From: Dokdonia sp. PRO95
Lineage (GTDB): Bacteria; Bacteroidota; Bacteroidia; Flavobacteriales; Flavobacteriaceae
Length of the DNA: 64,000 nucleotides
NCBI RefSeq assembly: GCF_000355805.1
Contig: NZ_CM001837.1
Coordinates: 2,352,000-2,415,999, forward strand
Direction: 5' to 3'
Of this stretch, positions 59,507 through 64,000 are shown piece by piece. Under the pieces are notes generated by a model. It made no database searches, was not told the origin of the DNA, and worked only from the letters and a program-made list of their open reading frames with translations. Each line of letters begins with the position of its first letter. Within the stretch, counting starts at the first letter, position 1. The translations under genes were made by a program, and so were the position numbers.

Positions 59507-60427
59507 TTAAAAGAATCTAGGTGAGAATGACATTCCCTTTTTCTTAAACAAAGAGAATTTTAAAATAACTTCATGGGTACCATCATTATAATTTGTGAAC
59601 TCTGTAGTAGCATAATCAAATGAATAGCCTAAAAACAGATTGTCAGAAATTTGAAAACCAGCCAGCGCACTTACCGCAGCATCCACTTGATAACTAGCAC
59701 CTACGGTGAGCTTGTCATGAAAAAGAAAATTGGCCGAAAGATTATATCGCAACGGACTACCATTTACATAATTTACAAGTGCAGCTGGTTTAAAGCGTAT
59801 GTTATCACTTAAGCCAAACACATAACCCGCGGTGAGGTACGATTGGCGCTCATCTGCCACGACAGCTTCCTCCACATTATCATAATACTCATCACTAAAA
59901 AAGTCAGGTACAGAGACTCCTACATACCAATTGTATTTATACAAAAAGGCACCAGCTCCTAGCGTTGCCAGCAGTCTGTTATCTACATTATTTGTGAGTA
60001 GGGGATCGCCTTGGTTTACAAATTCTCCTTTAGAAAAATCTACATTGAGTAACTGAGCACCTGCTTTTATTCCAAATGCGAGGTTGAGATCTCTATCTAA
60101 CTGAATGTTATAAGAGAAATTCCCATCAAAGTTGAATCTTTCGGCAGGACCATTTACGTCTTTAGTGACATTGACTCCTAGCCCTACGCGCTCCGTGAGC
60201 GGAGTTTCAACACTGAGATTATAAGTCTCAGGTGCGCCATCAAAACCAGCCCACTGAGAACGATATATCCCCACCACATTCAACCCTTCTGAAGATCCTG
60301 CATATGCTGGATTTATAGCCATGGTATTATACATGTATTGTGTATAGTTAGGTGCTTGTTGCGCATCCATGTGTATGCTTACACAACACATAATAAGTAC
60401 TAAGTAAATCTTATATATTTTAAACAT
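59507..60427 (-). CDS. PorP/SprF-family outer-membrane protein
   Basis: A 306-residue outer-membrane beta-barrel of the PorP/SprF family. Signal MFKIYKIYLVLIMCCVSIHMDAQQ, then QAPNYTQYMYNTMAINPAYAGSSEGLNVVGIYRSQWAGFDGAPE, the family start. Its partner function is to hold type IX secretion substrates with type B C-terminal domains at the surface. It starts 24 bp after the giant adhesin and ends 12 bp before the OmpA gene, so all three are one operon. Confidence 0.92.
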   Translation of the reverse strand: MFKIYKIYLVLIMCCVSIHMDAQQAPNYTQYMYNTMAINPAYAGSSEGLNVVGIYRSQWAGFDGAPETYNLSVETPLTERVGLGVNVTKDVNGPAERFNFDGNFSYNIQLDRDLNLAFGIKAGAQLLNVDFSKGEFVNQGDPLLTNNVDNRLLATLGAGAFLYKYNWYVGVSVPDFFSDEYYDNVEEAVVADERQSYLTAGYVFGLSDNIRFKPAALVNYVNGSPLRYNLSANFLFHDKLTVGASYQVDAAVSALAGFQISDNLFLGYSFDYATTEFTNYNDGTHEVILKFSLFKKKGMSFSPRFF

Positions 60428-60451
60428 AGTCGTTGTTTTTAAGTTAGATTG

Positions 60452-63400
60452 TTAAAGTGCAATGTATACCCATCCCGTAAGCGGCTCACTGCCATCATTT
60501 AAGTCTAAGATGTAATAGTAGGTGGATGATGGAAGGCCATCGTTTTCATTTACAGTACCATTAGAAGTAGAAGTTCCTCTCCACACATTTGCATAGCCAT
60601 CCATTTCATACACCATGTTTCCAGCTCGATTGTAAATTTTTAAGTTGTTTTCTGGATATGATTCAATACAGCGTATGGTAAAGGTGTCATTAAAGCCATC
60701 ACCATTGGGTGAGAATTCATTAAACACTTTAATACAACTTGGCGTGATATCAACTTCCGATACATTGTTAGTAAGATCACTATCCATAGGACTAGACTGC
60801 GTGATGGTCGCGATATTTAAATAATCTCCATCCTCTAGCACTACAGCACTTATCGCTAACTCCACAGTTGCATTAGCCACCACTGAAGGAATAAGCCAAA
60901 CACCAGTCGCACTATCATAGGCCCCACTATCTGTCACCGCCGATACAAATTGCAATCCAGAAGGTAATAAGTCTTCAATCTCAACATCTGCAAAGTCTGT
61001 ATCACCTGAATTAGTCACCGCAATGGTATACACAACCTCTGTGTTGAGCTGTGGCAAGGCATTATTTACAGTTTTGAGAATAGTAAGATCAGAACAAGAA
61101 GCGACCTCAACGTCTAGCGTAGCTTCTGCGAGAGGCATGCAACTATTACTAGACTCATAATTTACAGCAACAGATTGTTCGCCAAGTTCGTCCCATATCA
61201 CAGTCACAAAATCATCTGTAAGATTGCCACCAGTGATGATTGTTCCTCCAGAAGAAATGGTCCATAAATAACCACTCATATCTGACTCAGTCTGGTAAGT
61301 GATTGCGTTACCCACACAAGTCATGTCAGTACTGCTCGTAATGCTTGCACTAGCGATCTCATCTATCGTAATACTCACCTCTAGACGTGTGCTGCTCTCA
61401 CAACCATTATTTACAAGAGCTCCGTAATAATTACCAGAAACTAAAAGTGTATCTGCTGGTAATGGACTGCCGCCAGTAGCTTGATTATACCATATCACGT
61501 CTGGTTCATTCACTTCAATATCACTTACGGTAGCCAGAGCATCTACACAAAATGACTGCGTGGTAGCTGCAGTAGTAGGCGTAGGCGCACTAATAACAGT
61601 GACTGTAATCGCCAGTCTGTTTGCACTCTCTATATCGTTTGTAACAAGTGCCGCATAGTAAATTGTGTTGTCCATCAATGCAGTATCGGTAGCTAAAACT
61701 GTTCCACCAGAAGCACTGAAGTACCAATTTACAGTGGTCTCATTTACCTGAATATCTGCAATTGTAGGGTTTTCGCTTTCGCAAAAAAGTTGCTGGTCAT
61801 TATCTGTCGTTACGATACCAGATTCTATGGTAAGCTCATCTACGGTCATATCTGATGCCAAATTACCTACCAAATCCTCTGCAGTGGCTTGCACATCGTA
61901 CGTGCCATCTCCAAGTTCATTTTCATCTGGAATCTGTAAGCTCCAAGTATCATCACCATTATCGGTAAGGTTTCCATCACTTTCCATGTAATTGTTTCCA
62001 TCTACAATGATGGAAAGCATATCATCAGAATCTGCAGTTCCTGTAATCATTGGTGTAGTGTCACTAGTTTCTTGAGGAGTCACCGTAGGTGTAATAGGAA
62101 CAGTGGTGTCAACCGTCAACTCATTAGTAGTTACATCTGATGCCAAGTTTCCAGTCATATCTTGAGTTGTGGCTTGTACATCATATACACCATCTGCAAT
62201 GTCATTAGCTCCTGGAATTTGCAAGCTCCATGTATTATCACCATGATCGGTAAGATGTCCATCGTTTTCTACATACGTTGCATTGTCTACAATCACTGTC
62301 AGCTCATCTTCCGAATCTGCAGTACCCTCAATAAGTGGGGTCGTATCTGTCGTTATTTGAGAGATTACCGTTGGAATAGTAGGAGTATCGGTATCGATTA
62401 TCAATTCGTCGGTTGTAATATCAGAAGCAGTATTTCCAACCGTATCTTCGACAGAAACCTCAACATCATAAGTTCCGTCTGGTAGTTCGCTTCCGTCAGG
62501 TATTTGTAAAGACCAAGTATCATCTCCGTTGTCTGTAAGATTTCCATCACCTTCGGTGTAGGTTACTCCATTTACAATTACTGTTAGCTCATCGTCAGAA
62601 TCTGCCGTACCTGTAATTAGCGGTGTAGAGTCATTTGTAGTTTGCGCAGTAACCGTTGGAGTGGTAGGCGCAGTTGCGTCAATGGTTAATTCATCTGTAG
62701 TAATATCCGAAGCAGTGTTTCCAACAGTATCTTCCACAGAAGCATCTACATCATAGGTTCCATCTGGAATTTCACTTCCACTAGGTATTTGTAGAGACCA
62801 AGTATCATCACCATTGTCGATGAGGTTTCCATCACCCTCGGTGTAGGTGATTTCATTTACAATTACCGTCAGCTGATGATCAGAATCTGCCGTACCAGTA
62901 ATCAGCGGAGTGCTGTCATTTGTAGTTTGAGGAGTAACTGTTGGAGTAGTTGGGGAAACAGAGTCAATGGTTAATTCATCAGTTGTTGAATCTGAAGCGG
63001 TATTTCCAACCGCATCTTCCACCGAAGCGTCTACATCGTACGTTCCATCTGGTAGTTCGCTTCCATCCGGAATTTGTAGAGACCACGTATCATCTCCGTT
63101 ATCTGTAAGATCCGCTCCAGTTTCCAAATAAGTAACACCATTTACAATTACCGTCAGCTCATCATCAGAATCTGCTGTACCTGTAATCAGCGGAGTGCTG
63201 TCATTTGTAGCTTGTCCAGTAACCGTTGGAGTAGTAGGTGCTGCTGCGTCAATTATCAACTCGTCTGTTGTATTATCAGATGCAGTATTCCCAACCATAT
63301 CTTCCACCGAAGCGTCTACATCATAAGTTCCATCTGGTAGTTCGCTTCCATCAGGTATTTGTAGTGACCAAGTATCATCACCGTTATCTGTAAGATCCGC

Positions 63401-64000
63401 TCCAGTTTCCAGATAAGTAACTCCATTTACAATTACAGTTAGCTCATTATCAGAATCTGCAGTTCCTGTAATCAGTGGTGTACTGTCGTTTGTAGTTTGA
63501 GGATCTACTGTTGGAGTTGTAGGTGCAGTAGCATCAATTACTAATTCATCGGTTGTATTATCAGAAGCAGTATTTCCAACCGTATCTTCTACCGAGGCGT
63601 TGACATCATAGGTTCCATCTGGTAGTTCGCTACCATCAGGAATTTGTAAGCTCCAAGTATCATCACCGTTATCTGTAAGATTTGCTCCAGTTTCTAAATA
63701 AGTAACTCCATTTACTATTACAGTCAGCTCATCATCAGAATCTGCTGTTCCTGTAATTAGCGGTGTAGAGTCGTTTGTGGTTTGCCCAGTAACTGTTGGA
63801 GTACTTGGGGAAATAGAGTCAATGGTTAATTCATCAATTGTATTATCAAAAGCAGTATTTCCAACCGTATCTTCCACCGAAGCGCCTACATCATAAGTTC
63901 CATCTGGTAGTTCGCTTCCATCAGGTATTTGTAGTGACCAAGTATCATCACCGTTATCAGTGAGGTTTGTATCACCTTCGGTGTAGGTTATTCCGTTTAC
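60452..64000 (-). CDS. SprB-like giant adhesin with Ig-like repeats (5' end cut)
   Basis: The reading frame is open from 60452 to the right window edge, so the N-terminus lies outside. It contains eight Ig-like units (one partial at the edge) of 95 residues with the pattern TTNDSTPLITGTADSDDELTVIVNG and LTDNGDDTWSLQIPDGSELPDGTYDV. Two Ig-like domains with cysteines follow, then a PKD-like domain, a DUF11-like domain (LTILKTVNNALPQLNTEVVYTIAVTNSGD) and the gliding-motility C-terminal domain (VFNEFSPNGDGFNDTFTI ... TYYYILDLNDG), a type B T9SS signal. Likely a cell-surface motility or attachment protein. Confidence 0.92.
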   Translation of the reverse strand, partial: VNGITYTEGDTNLTDNGDDTWSLQIPDGSELPDGTYDVGASVEDTVGNTAFDNTIDELTIDSISPSTPTVTGQTTNDSTPLITGTADSDDELTVIVNGVTYLETGANLTDNGDDTWSLQIPDGSELPDGTYDVNASVEDTVGNTASDNTTDELVIDATAPTTPTVDPQTTNDSTPLITGTADSDNELTVIVNGVTYLETGADLTDNGDDTWSLQIPDGSELPDGTYDVDASVEDMVGNTASDNTTDELIIDAAAPTTPTVTGQATNDSTPLITGTADSDDELTVIVNGVTYLETGADLTDNGDDTWSLQIPDGSELPDGTYDVDASVEDAVGNTASDSTTDELTIDSVSPTTPTVTPQTTNDSTPLITGTADSDHQLTVIVNEITYTEGDGNLIDNGDDTWSLQIPSGSEIPDGTYDVDASVEDTVGNTASDITTDELTIDATAPTTPTVTAQTTNDSTPLITGTADSDDELTVIVNGVTYTEGDGNLTDNGDDTWSLQIPDGSELPDGTYDVEVSVEDTVGNTASDITTDELIIDTDTPTIPTVISQITTDTTPLIEGTADSEDELTVIVDNATYVENDGHLTDHGDNTWSLQIPGANDIADGVYDVQATTQDMTGNLASDVTTNELTVDTTVPITPTVTPQETSDTTPMITGTADSDDMLSIIVDGNNYMESDGNLTDNGDDTWSLQIPDENELGDGTYDVQATAEDLVGNLASDMTVDELTIESGIVTTDNDQQLFCESENPTIADIQVNETTVNWYFSASGGTVLATDTALMDNTIYYAALVTNDIESANRLAITVTVISAPTPTTAATTQSFCVDALATVSDIEVNEPDVIWYNQATGGSPLPADTLLVSGNYYGALVNNGCESSTRLEVSITIDEIASASITSSTDMTCVGNAITYQTESDMSGYLWTISSGGTIITGGNLTDDFVTVIWDELGEQSVAVNYESSNSCMPLAEATLDVEVASCSDLTILKTVNNALPQLNTEVVYTIAVTNSGDTDFADVEIEDLLPSGLQFVSAVTDSGAYDSATGVWLIPSVVANATVELAISAVVLEDGDYLNIATITQSSPMDSDLTNNVSEVDITPSCIKVFNEFSPNGDGFNDTFTIRCIESYPENNLKIYNRAGNMVYEMDGYANVWRGTSTSNGTVNENDGLPSSTYYYILDLNDGSEPLTGWVYIAL
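61850..64000. repeat. tandem 285-bp coding repeats of the adhesin
   Basis: The repeats recur at exactly 285 bp (95 codons): the sequence around the TTNDST position appears at about 62061, 62346, 62631, 62916, 63201 and 63486. Units toward the right edge are closest to each other, so the array may still be expanding or homogenising. Confidence 0.9.

Noticed and set aside
61771..61790. A further palindrome copy, TTTCGCTTTCGCAAAA
   Set aside because: The core TTTCGCGAAA is not present; the match is partial and could be coincidence in coding sequence.

Overview
The window looks like chromosomal DNA from a marine-type member of the Flavobacteriaceae (Bacteroidota). The reasons are low GC, TAnnTTTG-type -7 promoter boxes, many lipoproteins, type IX secretion (gliding-type) C-terminal domains with a PorP/SprF-like partner, a CarboxypepD_reg/TonB receptor, and small proteins familiar from this family. 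My impression is something close to Dokdonia, but that was not verified by any search.

Layout. 1-39 kb is mostly housekeeping: threonine synthase (cut by the left edge), a SPOUT rRNA methyltransferase, cyclophilin, Nudix and PlsC genes, an ECF sigma factor with a membrane partner, a TonB receptor with a lipoprotein, an AIM24-like protein, OxyR, a Gfo/Idh/MocA oxidoreductase, and a PIG-L / 35-residue membrane protein / sodium-solute symporter operon. Next comes a tightly packed minus-strand operon (DUF2520-like, KdsC-like, UbiA, Maf, lipoprotein, CorA, MscS), in which CorA carries a frameshift. Then follow a fused ResB-CcsA cytochrome c maturation protein, a 7TM protein ending in a degenerate LuxR-type helix-turn-helix, fumarase, an M16 peptidase, two alpha/beta hydrolases, YchF and a BLUF photoreceptor.

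40.6-52.1 kb is an accessory island. It opens with a four-copy hairpin repeat array, tRNA-Ser(UGA), a three-copy 139-bp repeat and a heptanucleotide array. A type I restriction-modification locus follows (hsdR, an unassigned gene with a possible PD-(D/E)XK/QxK signature, hsdM, hsdS). After it come a ComEC-like metallo-beta-lactamase, a DUF4062-like remnant and a RelA/SpoT-synthetase-like protein.

52.2-57.8 kb holds an AraC regulator divergent from an alcohol dehydrogenase / 2OG-Fe(II) oxygenase / SDR set. The set is flanked by a direct repeat of about 325 bp containing the 3' end of an OmpA-family gene, which is the footprint expected of a single-crossover insertion or segmental duplication. 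57.5-64 kb is a SprB-like giant adhesin (running off the right edge), a PorP/SprF-like protein and an OmpA/PD40 protein.

Across the window the 10-bp core of a perfect palindrome, CGCTTTCGCGAAAGCG, occurs 17 times (9 full 16-mers). It lies between genes and also in frame inside genes, where it usually encodes AFAKA. It is nearly absent from the island and the adhesin region. I consider it the strongest unexplained signal here. The MBL / RelA-SpoT pair and the extra gene inside the hsd locus are the best candidates for an undescribed defence function.
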